DNA from: Alphaproteobacteria bacterium
Lineage (GTDB): Bacteria > Pseudomonadota > Alphaproteobacteria > Micavibrionales > Micavibrionaceae
Direction of reading: 5' to 3'
Assembly: GCA_009929775.1 (NCBI GenBank)
Contig: RZZS01000019.1
Span: 1-38,338 of the forward strand
Length of the DNA: 38,338 nucleotides
The notes under the pieces: model-generated
Database searches by the model: none
What the model saw: the letters and a program-made list of their open reading frames with translations, nothing else
What the model was told of the DNA's origin: nothing
Shown here: positions 1 through 8,552 of the stretch, piece by piece
How positions within the stretch are numbered: position 1 is the first letter of the stretch
How the letters are laid out: each line of letters opens with the position of its first letter
Translations under genes and position numbers: made by a program

Positions 1-3
1 AAA

Positions 4-91
4 TGGCGGAGACGGAGGGATTCGAACCCTCGATACCTTTCGGTAAACACGATTTCCAATCGTGCGCCTTAAACCGCTCGGCCACGTCTCC
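4..91 (-). tRNA. tRNA-Ser (anticodon GGA)
   Basis: Read on the minus strand this is an 88-base class II tRNA. It starts GGAGACGTGGCCGAGCGG and has a 7-base anticodon loop TTGGAAA between CACGA and TCGTG, so the anticodon is GGA and it decodes UCC/UCU. A long variable arm follows, then a T arm with GGTTCGAATCC, and the CCA end is encoded (TGG at 4-6 on the plus strand). The acceptor stem GGAGACG pairs with CGTCTCC. No neighbouring tRNA is visible. Confidence 0.97.
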
Positions 92-252
92 TTTGGAAAT
101 TTCATGCGACATTAACCACAGAGGCCGAAAAGTGCAAGAGGACTTCGTCCGCGCGATGCAAGGACCTTTGCCTTGGGGCGCGATGTTGCTAGAATGATGC
201 GACGAACCAATTTTCACTGGCCTTCGCCGGCCAACTATCAGGGATTTTTTGT

Positions 253-657
253 ATGCGCCCGCTCCAGATTCTTCTTGTTGTCCTCGCCCTCATTCCCGCG
301 GGGGTCCTTGCCCATGACGTTTATCGCTGGTACGAGACGGTGCAGGAAAAACCGAACGAGCCGTTCACATTGAGCGAAATCGGGTTTCTATGGGTGACTT
401 ACGACCGGTCCTCGCACGATTCAGCCGTCCGCGAAGTAGGAAAGGAAACATGGGACGAGACAGTCCGGCCGATCATGCGCATGCCCGCCGTTGTCGTAAC
501 GGCGGTTCCGCCTCTCCTCGTTGCCGTTCTGATGGGCGTTCTCTGGCTGTTCGGCGGATGGCCGTTCAACCGCCTCAAGGGAGGCGCCAAGGTCAGCAAA
601 TCCGACTTTGCGGCGACCGCGCACCGTCAGAAGACATTCAGCTACAAGCGCAAATAA
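253..657 (+). CDS. Small two-helix membrane protein of unknown function
   Basis: The 134-residue product has an N-terminal hydrophobic stretch (residues 4-20) that may be a signal peptide cleaved after VLA, or an anchor. A polar domain of about 55 residues follows, then a second membrane segment (about 78-102), and a basic C-terminal tail ending in KRK. This predicts an inner-membrane protein with a loop facing the periplasm and a cytoplasmic basic tail. An AGGG run lies about 10 bases before the ATG. I recognise no family. It lies alone between the tRNA and a convergent hydrolase gene, with only 6 bases between the two stops. Confidence 0.75.
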   Translation: MRPLQILLVVLALIPAGVLAHDVYRWYETVQEKPNEPFTLSEIGFLWVTYDRSSHDSAVREVGKETWDETVRPIMRMPAVVVTAVPPLLVAVLMGVLWLFGGWPFNRLKGGAKVSKSDFAATAHRQKTFSYKRK

Positions 658-663
658 GCCCGG

Positions 664-1461
664 CTACGCGCCTATCCGGCACGTTACGAGATTTCGGCTC
701 GCGCCCGGAGCGTCACCGAGACCGCTCGCCTCAGCGATAATTCCGTCGATCAGCGCGAGTTCGGCCTCGCCGGACAAACGGTGGTCCGCGTCCCTGAGCA
801 AATAGACCTCGACGTCCTCGTCGAGCAGCGTCCGGCGAATCCGCAAGACCGTGTCCCATGCGACGTCCGCATCCGCCATGCCCTGCACGAGCCGGACTTT
901 CGCGCCCAGATGAAACGGATTATCCAGCAACAGGTGGTTTCGCGCCTCCTCCATAAGACGTTGCGTAATCATATAGGGCTCGTCGCTGTAGTCATTGGGC
1001 AGAGCGAACCAGCCGCGCTCGGCAAACTGACGCTCGCATGCCTCACGGTTTTCCCGATAGACCTCTTCGCTGAAATCCGGCGCAGCGGCAAGACCGACGA
1101 AAGCTATCACCCGTTCGGGACGGCGAAGCGCCGCCAGCAGACCGAGCCAGCCCCCCATCGAAGAGCCGACCAGAACAATCGGCCCTTCGGTCAGCGCGTC
1201 GAGAATGTCGAGCACATCCCCGAGCCACCCGCCAAGCGTCCCGTCTACGAACGCGCCGCCAGAGAGGCCGTGCCCGAAATAATCGAACCGGATATAGGCC
1301 TGCCCCCTGGCGCGGCAGGCCGCTTCGAAATGCTGCGCCTTCGTTCCTTGCATGTCGGAGCGGAAACCTCCAAGGAAAACGACTGTCGGGAGGCTTCCCT
1401 CACATTTACGATAGGCAAGGTCCGGTTTCCCGTCACGCACAAGGAACGAATGCTGCATCAT
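664..1461 (-). CDS. Alpha/beta-fold hydrolase (ABHD10-like)
   Basis: The 265-residue protein has the serine hydrolase layout. The nucleophile elbow is GSSMGG (Ser101), a probable acidic residue lies in GMADADV, and the catalytic His is in DADHRLS near the C-terminus. The early motif GGFRSDMQGTKA and the phrase FDYFGHGLSGG match the ABHD10/palmitoyl-thioesterase-like branch of alpha/beta hydrolases, which are common single genes in alphaproteobacteria. There is no signal peptide, so it is probably cytoplasmic. The substrate cannot be told from sequence; an esterase or thioesterase is the likeliest class. Two adjacent Met codons could start it. It is divergent from the glycosyltransferase gene at 1558. 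Confidence 0.85.
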   Translation of the reverse strand: MMQHSFLVRDGKPDLAYRKCEGSLPTVVFLGGFRSDMQGTKAQHFEAACRARGQAYIRFDYFGHGLSGGAFVDGTLGGWLGDVLDILDALTEGPIVLVGSSMGGWLGLLAALRRPERVIAFVGLAAAPDFSEEVYRENREACERQFAERGWFALPNDYSDEPYMITQRLMEEARNHLLLDNPFHLGAKVRLVQGMADADVAWDTVLRIRRTLLDEDVEVYLLRDADHRLSGEAELALIDGIIAEASGLGDAPGASRNLVTCRIGA

Positions 1462-1557
1462 TAACGCCTTTTTTCCCGACCGATTCTTTTTAAATTCGCA
1501 AAAACCGGGAGATTGTGTACCATCCGGTGATTATTTCAAGGCTTTGCAAGCGATCCG

Positions 1558-2781
1558 ATGAAAAAGACCGAACCTCCCGCAAGCACCTCCCGCACGCCGG
1601 TCGTCCTGCAGGTCATTCCCGAACTGGGGCAGGGCGGAGCTGAACAGGGGTGTATCGACGTTGCCGTTGCATTGACACAGGCCGGAGCAAAGGCGATCGT
1701 GGTCTCGCACGGCGGCTACCGGGTTCCCGAACTGCACCGAGCGGGCGTCACTCACATCGACCTGCCGGTCCAGAGCAAGAATCCGGTCGTCATGTATCAG
1801 AACATCCACCGCCTGCGAAAGCTGATCCGTCAGTACAACGTCGACATCGTCCACGCCCGCAGCCGCGCCCCCGCCTGGAGCGCTATGGAAGCCTGCACAG
1901 GGACTAACGCGCATTACATGACGACGTGCCATGCGCCCTACAATTTTCAGGGCTCGGCAAAAAAATTCTATAACTCCGCCATCGCCCGCGGCGAGCGCGT
2001 GATTGCAATTTCCGGGTTCGTTGCCGATTATCTCCGGCGCAATTTCCAGCTTGGCGACGACCGTATCCGGGTCGTTCCGCGCGGTATCGCCATTGAACGC
2101 TTTCACCCGACCTGCGTAACAGCCGAGCGTTTGATTTCTCTGTCGAAAGAATGGCGCATTCCCGAAGCCTGCAGCATCGTGATGCTTCCCGGACGCCTGA
2201 CCCGCTGGAAAGGGCACCGCGTGCTGATCGACGCACTCGCAATGCTTGACCGTCCGGATGTCTGGGCTGTTTTCGTGGGCTCCGATCAGGGCCGCACCGA
2301 GTACCGCAAGGAACTTGAGGAATACATCCACGCGAAAGGTCTTGAGGCACGCGTGCGAATGGTCGACACTTGTAACGACATGCCCGCCGCCTACATGCTT
2401 GCCACCATCGTCGTATCGGCCTCGACGGACCCGGAAGGCTTCGGACGCGTACCGGTCGAGGGACAGGCGATGGGCAGACCGGTCATTGCCACCGACCATG
2501 GCGGCGCGCAGGAAACCATCATTCGGGGAGAAACCGGCTGGCTCGTCCCGCCAGGCAACGCGCAGGCCATGGCGCGGGCGATTCAGGAGGCACTCTCTCT
2601 GGAGCCCATGCAGCGCGCGATTCTGGCCACGCGCGCCATGGCACACGTGGCCCGCAACTTCACCCGCGAACAGATGATGGAAAAGACTCTCGCAGTATAT
2701 GCCGAACTTCTCAGGGACGATGCCAACCTTCATGCCCCGAGGGGACCCTCCATTGACCGGCCCGCGGACCGGACCTTATGA
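1558..2781 (+). CDS. Glycosyltransferase family 4
   Basis: This 407-residue protein is a GT-B fold retaining glycosyltransferase. The N-terminal half carries the glycine-rich loop ELGQGGAEQGCID. The C-terminal half contains LPGRLTRWKGH and the donor-binding EX7E motif, Glu293 in EGFGRVPVE and Glu301, followed by GRPVIATDHGGAQE. Such enzymes transfer a sugar from a nucleotide donor, usually to a lipid-linked or LPS core acceptor at the inner membrane. Its stop overlaps the next start (ATGA at 2778-2781), so it is translationally coupled to a GT9 enzyme, which points to core oligosaccharide or another envelope glycan. The exact sugar is unknown. Confidence 0.92.
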   Translation: MKKTEPPASTSRTPVVLQVIPELGQGGAEQGCIDVAVALTQAGAKAIVVSHGGYRVPELHRAGVTHIDLPVQSKNPVVMYQNIHRLRKLIRQYNVDIVHARSRAPAWSAMEACTGTNAHYMTTCHAPYNFQGSAKKFYNSAIARGERVIAISGFVADYLRRNFQLGDDRIRVVPRGIAIERFHPTCVTAERLISLSKEWRIPEACSIVMLPGRLTRWKGHRVLIDALAMLDRPDVWAVFVGSDQGRTEYRKELEEYIHAKGLEARVRMVDTCNDMPAAYMLATIVVSASTDPEGFGRVPVEGQAMGRPVIATDHGGAQETIIRGETGWLVPPGNAQAMARAIQEALSLEPMQRAILATRAMAHVARNFTREQMMEKTLAVYAELLRDDANLHAPRGPSIDRPADRTL

Positions 2782-3743
2782 CGGACACAATTCATTCCGG
2801 GAAACCCGGTGCACCGCGGAACCAGATCCTCGTCATCAAGCTGAGCGCTCTCGGCGATTTCATTCAGGCTCTCGGCGCTATGGCTGCCATTCGCCGTCAC
2901 CATCCGGACGCCGACATCACGCTTCTGACCACCGCAGCATTCAAGAAAATCGCCGACGACAGCGGCTATTTCGACCGGATATGGCTGGACGCCAGACCTG
3001 GCCTGATAGAACCAGACAAATTGTTGCGATTGCGCAGGACGCTGATCGATGGCGGATTTCAGAGGGTCTACGACCTCCAGAACAATGATCGGACCGCATT
3101 GTATCTTCGGCTCTTCCCTCGCCGCAGGAGGCCGGAATGGGTCGGCGCCGCGCCAGGCGCCTCGCACCGCAACGCATCAAAGGAGAGAACTGCGGGCCAC
3201 GCGCTTGACGGACACCGCCAGACCCTCGCCCTCGCAGGGATTGAGGATGTTGGTATTGACGACCTGTCGTGGATGAAAGGCGATACAGAAAAGTTTGCCC
3301 TTCCGGAATCTTTCACTCTCCTCGTCCCTGGAAGCGCCCCGAACCACCCCGAGAAGCGGTGGCCTGTCGAACGTTACGCGGCGCTCGCAAGGACGCTTGA
3401 AGAGAGTGGCAATACGCCCGTGCTGCTTGGAACGAAGGCAGAAGAAGACGCCACCGGCGCAATCCGGCGCACGAGTCCAGCCTGCATCGACCTGACCGGC
3501 CAAACAGGCCTGTACGACATCGCCGCGCTCGCCCGCAAAGCTTCCGCTGCGGTGGGCAATGATACAGGCCCGATGCACATCATCGCCGCAACGGGATGCC
3601 CAAGTGTCGTCCTTTTTTCACGCCACACGAACCCCCGACGCCACGCTCCGAAGGGGGAGGCTGTAATCGTCCTGCAAGAGGATGAACTTGTGAACCTGCC
3701 CGCCTCAAAAGTCGCGCAAAGTCTCGCGAACATCAGCCGGTAG
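2778..3743 (+). CDS. Glycosyltransferase family 9 (heptosyltransferase-like)
   Basis: The 321-residue protein has the ADP-heptose:LPS heptosyltransferase signature. It starts with ILVIKLSALGDFIQALGA, has LLVPGSAPNHPEKRWP in the middle, and the donor-site motif VGNDTGPMHIIAATGCP near residue 260. GT9 enzymes add heptose or a related sugar to the inner core of LPS on the cytoplasmic face of the inner membrane. It is shorter than E. coli WaaC/WaaF-class enzymes suggest for the N-domain, but all main motifs are present. The overlap with the GT4 gene implies one transcript and successive or cooperating steps. Whether the sugar is heptose cannot be judged here. Confidence 0.92.
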   Translation: MTDTIHSGKPGAPRNQILVIKLSALGDFIQALGAMAAIRRHHPDADITLLTTAAFKKIADDSGYFDRIWLDARPGLIEPDKLLRLRRTLIDGGFQRVYDLQNNDRTALYLRLFPRRRRPEWVGAAPGASHRNASKERTAGHALDGHRQTLALAGIEDVGIDDLSWMKGDTEKFALPESFTLLVPGSAPNHPEKRWPVERYAALARTLEESGNTPVLLGTKAEEDATGAIRRTSPACIDLTGQTGLYDIAALARKASAAVGNDTGPMHIIAATGCPSVVLFSRHTNPRRHAPKGEAVIVLQEDELVNLPASKVAQSLANISR

Positions 3744-3759
3744 GATGACTCCCGGATTC

Positions 3760-4104
3760 TCAACGCGTTTTGCCCTGCTTCCTCGGGTCGTCCTTACTCC
3801 CGCTGGGCGTATCGGGGCAGTAAATGTCATAAAGGCAACGTAAAACGGCGTGGGTCGCCGAATCGCTCATCGAATAGTAAATTGTCTGGGCTTCCCGGCG
3901 GGTCGTCACAAGCCCGTCCCGGCGGAGCCGGGCGAGATGCTGGGAAAGCGCAGACTGGCTCAGACCGACGATGTTTTCCAGTTCGCCGACATTCTTTTCG
4001 CTCTTGTAAAGCGCACACATAATCATCAGTCGGCGCTCGTTCGAAAGGGCCTTCAAAAGATTGACGGCAACATCAATATTTTTTTCTATCTCATGAATAT
4101 CCAT
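3760..4104 (-). CDS. ArsR-family winged-helix regulator
   Basis: I start this at the ATG giving MDIHEIEKN (114 residues); a longer frame reading from 4248 lacks family similarity. The core is a winged helix: LLKALSNERRLMIMCAL, then VGELENIVGLSQSALSQHLARLRRDGLVTTRREAQTIYYSM, the ArsR/SmtB recognition region and wing. The metal-binding ELCVCDL motif of ArsR/CadC is replaced by NVGELEN, so it is more like the non-metal NolR/BigR/HlyU branch. It has cysteines at about residues 30 and 98 that could in principle be redox-sensitive. It probably represses its own or a nearby operon; the divergent SDR region is not on the opposite strand, so no target is evident. Confidence 0.88.
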   Translation of the reverse strand: MDIHEIEKNIDVAVNLLKALSNERRLMIMCALYKSEKNVGELENIVGLSQSALSQHLARLRRDGLVTTRREAQTIYYSMSDSATHAVLRCLYDIYCPDTPSGSKDDPRKQGKTR

Positions 4105-4342
4105 ACCAAAGTCGTTCCGTCCTGCCCTGACCGGGCATCGAAAATTACCGATAATGGTGCGCGAGTTTACGCAATTTCTTAATACACGGGAACGCATCGG
4201 GCGGGTAAACATAAGCATCGCCAGTCCTGCCGACGACGATAATCCCACCTCCTCTTCTTATAGTTTATACGCCACCGAATAAAAAGCATAAACGACACAC
4301 GCCAACATATGAAAATACTTTTTAGAAGCACGCGCCTGCCAG

Positions 4343-5128
4343 CTACCCGGCCGCGTGCGCCTTGGCCGGGGAATGCAGCGCGATTCGCTGAACGACAGCG
4401 TCCGGCAGTGCCATGCCAAGCCATGCGAGAGCGGCCATCTGCCATGGAAACGCAATCCGGCCCTTATCCCTTGCAAGACCCGAAGCGATAATGCCCGCCG
4501 CCCTGTCCGCGTCCATCAGGAACGGCATCGGAAACGCGTTTACGTCTGTCATTGGAGATTTTATAAATCCAGGGCAGACCACGTTAACAGAAACCCCGGC
4601 CCCGCGCAGCGCCCCGCGCAACGCCTCGCCATATACCTTTACCGCCGCCTTTGACCCGCAATAGGCCGGCGCTCCCGGCCAGCCTCGATATCCGGCAAGG
4701 GAACTGACGAGGGCGATCTGCCCGCGCCCCCGCCCGACCATCCAGTCGATAGCCGGTTCGACGGTATTAAGAACTCCCGTCAGGTTTACATCGAAAATGG
4801 CTCGTGTCTGCGCGGCGCTTTCCATCTCATTCCCGGTTCCGCCGGAGATTCCGGCATTGGCGATGACAAGATCGACCGCGGCGCTCTCGTCCATGGCGAT
4901 CACCCATTCCCGCACCTTGTCTCGATCCACAACATCCAACTGCCCAACGCTCACGCGCGATCCCCGCGTGCGACAATCCGCAGCCGTTCGTTCCAGACGC
5001 TCCGCGTTCCGGCCTCCCAGTGAGAGCCGGACTCCCGGCAGGGCTGCCGCATAGTGGCGGGCAAGCGCTGCGCCGATGCCGCTCGATGCGCCAGTAATCA
5101 GGATATGTTCCGGGGCGTCAAGGACCAT
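4343..5128 (-). CDS. Short-chain dehydrogenase/reductase (SDR)
   Basis: I take the start at MVLDAPEHILITGASSG because AGGAGAAAGCA precedes it; this gives 261 residues, classical SDR length. Motifs include the nucleotide-binding TGASSGIGAAL near residues 11-21, NAG (in VIANAGISGG), the catalytic Ser in LVSSLAGYRG, and the YCGSKAA Tyr-Lys pair. LSLGGRNAERL suggests NADP preference. The start lies 11 bases inside the end of the upstream MFS-like gene, so the two are coupled. Substrate unknown; the sequence style (WPGAPAYCGSKAAVKVYGEAL) fits the general oxidoreductase SDRs often annotated as YqjQ/DltE-like. Confidence 0.9.
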   Translation of the reverse strand: MVLDAPEHILITGASSGIGAALARHYAAALPGVRLSLGGRNAERLERTAADCRTRGSRVSVGQLDVVDRDKVREWVIAMDESAAVDLVIANAGISGGTGNEMESAAQTRAIFDVNLTGVLNTVEPAIDWMVGRGRGQIALVSSLAGYRGWPGAPAYCGSKAAVKVYGEALRGALRGAGVSVNVVCPGFIKSPMTDVNAFPMPFLMDADRAAGIIASGLARDKGRIAFPWQMAALAWLGMALPDAVVQRIALHSPAKAHAAG

Positions 5129-6380
5129 TGCTTTCTCCTTCCTTGAGAGAACTCGCTGCCAGAACCTCTTCCACCTCGGGTTTGACCTCGGCGACGACAA
5201 GACCCTGGCGGGTGATTCGCTGGCGAATCAGGCGACTTGCGAGAACGAGCAGCGTCGTAACGGCCAGCGCGAACACCGTGAAGCTGGAGACAGAACCATA
5301 CAGCAGCGGCAATCCGATGACCACCGCCACGGACCGCCCAACGCCGAGCATCATTTCCCGCAGGCTCAAAGTCGAAAGGTTGCCGCGGTTGTACCACCGG
5401 GAAAGAAGGCCGTTGCTGAACAGGTGTGCCCCCGCCGTCCAGAAAAACGACGAGACCAGCACAAGCCAGGGTGCCTGCACGAACAGCCACGGAATCCAGC
5501 CGAGCAGCTTGAGCAGCGCTCCAAGCGTTGCATCCCGGCCCCGCCCCTCGTTGACAAGGTAGCCGGTCAGCGGACTCATCACTATCTTGAGACCGGCCAT
5601 CACCGCCTGGAGCCCCCCGGCAGCCGCGCCAGCCGCGCCAAGCAGCTTGAGAAGCACGGGCATAAGGATTCCCGTCACTGTCTGGAACGCGCCTTCCATA
5701 ACCGTACCGAGCGCACGGACCGGATCGGTCATGAACACTTCCCACTCGCTGCGTTTGCCCTCCTGCGGAGGAAACAACGGTGCCTCCTGTTCAAGACGAA
5801 TCAGCGAGAACGCGATGATTGCCCAGCCTGAAAACGAGGCGATCCCGCCCGCAAGCACAACCCATGGGCCGAGGTCGAATTGAAGAGCAACACCGCCCAG
5901 AGTCAGACCGGCGATGCTCCCCACCGTAATGCCCGCATCGCTCAGTGAAACCTCATTACCCCGGTTGGCGTCCGTCGTGTTGAGCAGCATCGCGATGTGA
6001 AAGGCGACCCAGAACGGCATTTCGACAATCGTGAGCAGGAACGAAATCAGCCACGGTGAGCCCGGCACCCCGGAGAATGCGAAAAATCCGAGCACGGCAA
6101 TCTGCAGCGGCATGACCCCCATGCAAAACGCCTTGAAAGAAAATCGCTTCAGAACATTGAAACAAGCGGGCATGAACACTATATTGGCGAACGCATAGCG
6201 AACGATGAAATACGACATAATCGCGCCGAGCCCCATCCCCGCGTAATCGAAGGCAAGGAACAGATTGACGCCGGACAGCCCGATCACCGAGACGATGGTC
6301 GCGAGATAGGTGCGGCTGAGACCACCGCTCGAAAACGGGCGCACGAAGGCATCCAAAAGAATCTCTTTGAGGAACATCAA
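5118..6380 (-). CDS. Major facilitator-like membrane transporter
   Basis: The 420-residue protein is strongly hydrophobic, with about ten to twelve membrane segments arranged as two halves separated by a charged loop (about residues 205-225, EAPLFPPQEGKRSEWE), as in the major facilitator superfamily. A conserved-looking DANRGNEVSLSDAGITVGS loop sits around residues 133-151. The substrate is not evident. It ends inside the following SDR gene (11-base overlap), so transporter and dehydrogenase are one unit and may handle the same metabolite. The assignment to MFS rests on layout rather than on a clear signature motif. Confidence 0.7.
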   Translation of the reverse strand: MMFLKEILLDAFVRPFSSGGLSRTYLATIVSVIGLSGVNLFLAFDYAGMGLGAIMSYFIVRYAFANIVFMPACFNVLKRFSFKAFCMGVMPLQIAVLGFFAFSGVPGSPWLISFLLTIVEMPFWVAFHIAMLLNTTDANRGNEVSLSDAGITVGSIAGLTLGGVALQFDLGPWVVLAGGIASFSGWAIIAFSLIRLEQEAPLFPPQEGKRSEWEVFMTDPVRALGTVMEGAFQTVTGILMPVLLKLLGAAGAAAGGLQAVMAGLKIVMSPLTGYLVNEGRGRDATLGALLKLLGWIPWLFVQAPWLVLVSSFFWTAGAHLFSNGLLSRWYNRGNLSTLSLREMMLGVGRSVAVVIGLPLLYGSVSSFTVFALAVTTLLVLASRLIRQRITRQGLVVAEVKPEVEEVLAASSLKEGESNGP

Positions 6381-6614
6381 AAACCGCCACTGAAAGAAAG
6401 GACTACCGTTTCGATGGCGGTCGTCACGCTACTGGATCCGCTTCCCTTACCGGTGTTCGCTAATATAGGCACAGATTCCCCGCCCGATGCCGCAAAAATC
6501 GCGCGCGAAAATGTGATCTTTTCATGAAGACGTTTCGGTCGGCAGCCCCTTCCCATTCGCCGTGCAATCGCCTAAAGTCTCGGGAACCTCAACTACCGGG
6601 ATGCCGTAACAACA

Positions 6615-7253
6615 ATGGGCCATAGCACTCTCAAGCGCAGGGGTTTGATGTTCGTTCTCTCTTCGCCGTCCGGGGCCGGAAAAACCACCGTGACGCGCGC
6701 CCTCCTCAGGAACAACGCTGACCTGGAAGTCTCGGTTTCCGCGACGACCCGCCCGCGTCGGCCCGGCGAAGTCCAGGGTCAGGACTATTATTTCGCAACG
6801 CCGCAGGAATTCGACGAAATGGTCGAGGCGGGCGACATGCTCGAACACGCCAAGGTGTTCGGCCATTATTACGGCACGCCGCGCCGCCCGGTCGAGAGCG
6901 CGCTGAAGGACGGCAAGGACGTTGTTTTTGACATCGACTGGCAGGGGACGCAGCAACTTGCCGAAATCGCCCGCGAGGACCTTGTCACCGTCTTCATCCT
7001 TCCGCCCTCGCGTCAGGAGCTCGAACGCCGCCTGCGCGCGCGCGGCCGCGACACGGACGAAGACATACGGCACCGAATGGATAAAGCCTCGGACGAAATG
7101 ACGCACTATATCGAGTACGACTACGTGCTCGTCAACAAGGACGTCGAGGCGACCATCGAAAACGCCCAGAAGATCCTCGATGCCGAGCGCATGAAACGCC
7201 ACCGCGCCATCGGCATGTCGGATTTCGTCAAGGGCCTGAAACAGGGGATTTGA
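6615..7253 (+). CDS. gmk: Guanylate kinase
   Basis: The 212-residue enzyme phosphorylates GMP to GDP with ATP in the cytoplasm. It has the P-loop SSPSGAGKTT, the GMP-binding region SVSATTRPRRPGEVQGQDYYF, and the lid sequence LEHAKVFGHYYGTPRRPVE, followed by DIDWQGTQQL and PPSRQELERRLRARGRD. The length matches the family. Translation could also start at the Met just before FVLSSPSG, 11 residues in. It is followed 7 bases later by a small gene likely on the same transcript. The usual alphaproteobacterial partners yicC and mltG are absent here. Confidence 0.97.
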   Translation: MGHSTLKRRGLMFVLSSPSGAGKTTVTRALLRNNADLEVSVSATTRPRRPGEVQGQDYYFATPQEFDEMVEAGDMLEHAKVFGHYYGTPRRPVESALKDGKDVVFDIDWQGTQQLAEIAREDLVTVFILPPSRQELERRLRARGRDTDEDIRHRMDKASDEMTHYIEYDYVLVNKDVEATIENAQKILDAERMKRHRAIGMSDFVKGLKQGI

Positions 7254-7260
7254 GTCGCCG

Positions 7261-7653
7261 ATGCAGGATGATCTTCTCTCCCTGCTGGAACGCGCGCGAG
7301 CGGAAAAAACGTTTGACGATTCGACGTATACAAGGCTGAGGTCCCGGATCAGTGAAGACGGGGTTGTATCGCGTGCGGAAGCGCACAGCCTTGTCGCCCT
7401 GAAAAACGCATGCCCCGAACTCACGGAAAACGAGGTTTTTGCAGCTCTGTACGTTGAGGCTCTCACCTCCTTCCTGCTTTACACCGGCAAGACACCCGGC
7501 GCGCTGGATGAGATTGAATTCGTCTGGTTGAAAGAGCATATCAACCGGGACGAAAAGCGGGACGCGCTTGAAAAAAAGCTCCTGCAACACCTCCGATGGA
7601 AAGCGGCGTCCGTTCCTCTTGCGTTTGAACGGTTCAGCAAATCCGGTCGTTGA
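7261..7653 (+). CDS. Small soluble protein of unknown function, downstream of gmk
   Basis: The 130-residue protein has no signal peptide or membrane segment and looks mainly helical, rich in Glu, Lys, Arg and Leu. It starts 7 bases after the gmk stop, which implies co-transcription. Its end converges with rsmA, only 2 bases away. Recognisable phrases are DDLLSLLERARAEKTF, an Ala/Glu-rich middle and a C-terminal FERFSKSGR. I do not recognise the family and infer no function. Confidence 0.7.
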   Translation: MQDDLLSLLERARAEKTFDDSTYTRLRSRISEDGVVSRAEAHSLVALKNACPELTENEVFAALYVEALTSFLLYTGKTPGALDEIEFVWLKEHINRDEKRDALEKKLLQHLRWKAASVPLAFERFSKSGR

Positions 7654-7655
7654 CG

Positions 7656-8552
7656 TCACCCGGCCGCCAGCGCCAGCGCGACAAACGCACTGACCGGCAA
7701 CTCCTCGGCGCGCGCGTCAGGTGCAATTCCGACGCCCTCGAAATGATCGGCGTATGCCTTAAGGGACGAACGCACCATCTTGCGGCGCTGCCCGAATGCC
7801 GCCGCTGTGAGGCGCTCGACCGCGCGAAAGCAAGGCTGCGGCCCTTCTAAAGCCCGGGGCGTCAGACGGACGACACTCGACGTCACTTTGGGCGGCGGTG
7901 AAAAGGCTTGCGGCGGAAGGTCGAACATCCGCTCTGCATGGCAAAGCCATTGCGTCAGGACGGACAAACGCCCGTACGTCTTCGAACCCGGCGAGGCCGC
8001 AAGCCTCTGGGCCACTTCTTTCTGGAACATCAATGTCAGGAACGCGTACGCGCCGGGATCCTCGCGAAGATGGGCGAGCCAACCGGTCAGCAGGGGCGTG
8101 GCGATATTATAGGGCAGATTGGCGGCAACCGCCCGCGGCGCGCCCGCAAGCGTACGGAGATCGACCGTCAGCGCGTCGGCATGAACGACCTCCAGCCGAC
8201 CGCCGGATACCGCGACAAGCGGTTGCAGCGCCATAATAGCGCGCGGATCGTACTCGACCGCCGTCAACCGCTCCGCCCCCGCCTTCAACAACGACCGGGT
8301 CAGCCCGCCGGGGCCGGGGCCGATCTCGACAACATGCAGACCCGACAAGTCACCGCACGCGCGGGCGATCTTGTCGGTAATATTGAGGTCGAGCAGGAAA
8401 TTCTGACCGAGCTTCTTCTCGGCCCGCAAATCGTTCGTCGCAATCACCTCCCGCAAAGGCGGCAACCCGTCAATGGGGACACAATAACTTTTTGTGTCCC
8501 CGTTGTCTCCCTGGGGACACAAAAACTTATTGTGTCCCCGATAGGAGGACAT
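7656..8552 (-). CDS. rsmA: 16S rRNA (adenine1518-N6/adenine1519-N6)-dimethyltransferase, with REP-encoded N-terminus
   Basis: RsmA/KsgA dimethylates two adjacent adenines in helix 45 of 16S rRNA. The 298-residue reading frame has LGQNFLLDLNI, the SAM motif VVEIGPGPGGLTRSLL, VVHADAL, and the catalytic NLPYNIATPLL. The family usually starts near DGLPPLREVI, but here the frame opens with 28 extra residues, of which about 5-26 are encoded by two inverted REP-like palindromes. The ATG overlaps the surA stop (TGATG), suggesting coupling by reinitiation; there is no good Shine-Dalgarno upstream. Translation might instead begin at an internal non-ATG codon. pdxA, often between surA and rsmA, is missing. 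Confidence 0.93.
   Translation of the reverse strand: MSSYRGHNKFLCPQGDNGDTKSYCVPIDGLPPLREVIATNDLRAEKKLGQNFLLDLNITDKIARACGDLSGLHVVEIGPGPGGLTRSLLKAGAERLTAVEYDPRAIMALQPLVAVSGGRLEVVHADALTVDLRTLAGAPRAVAANLPYNIATPLLTGWLAHLREDPGAYAFLTLMFQKEVAQRLAASPGSKTYGRLSVLTQWLCHAERMFDLPPQAFSPPPKVTSSVVRLTPRALEGPQPCFRAVERLTAAAFGQRRKMVRSSLKAYADHFEGVGIAPDARAEELPVSAFVALALAAG
8475..8539. repeat. Inverted pair of REP-like palindromes inside rsmA
   Basis: Two 27-base units, 8475-8501 and 8513-8539, each have arms GGGGACACAA and TTGTGTCCCC around a 7-base AT-rich centre. The second is the reverse complement of the first apart from one base in the loop. An 11-base spacer separates them. A head-to-head pair like this is the layout of REP doublets mobilised by REP-associated tyrosine transposases. 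A third copy of the same unit is at 13840-13866. Transcribed, each unit can fold into a hairpin, and the pair can pair with each other. No transposase gene is in the window. Confidence 0.9.

Noticed and set aside
1531-2733. Long minus-strand open frame (400 codons)
   Set aside because: It is the shadow of the GT4 gene; the plus-strand product has clear GT4 motifs and the minus frame has none.
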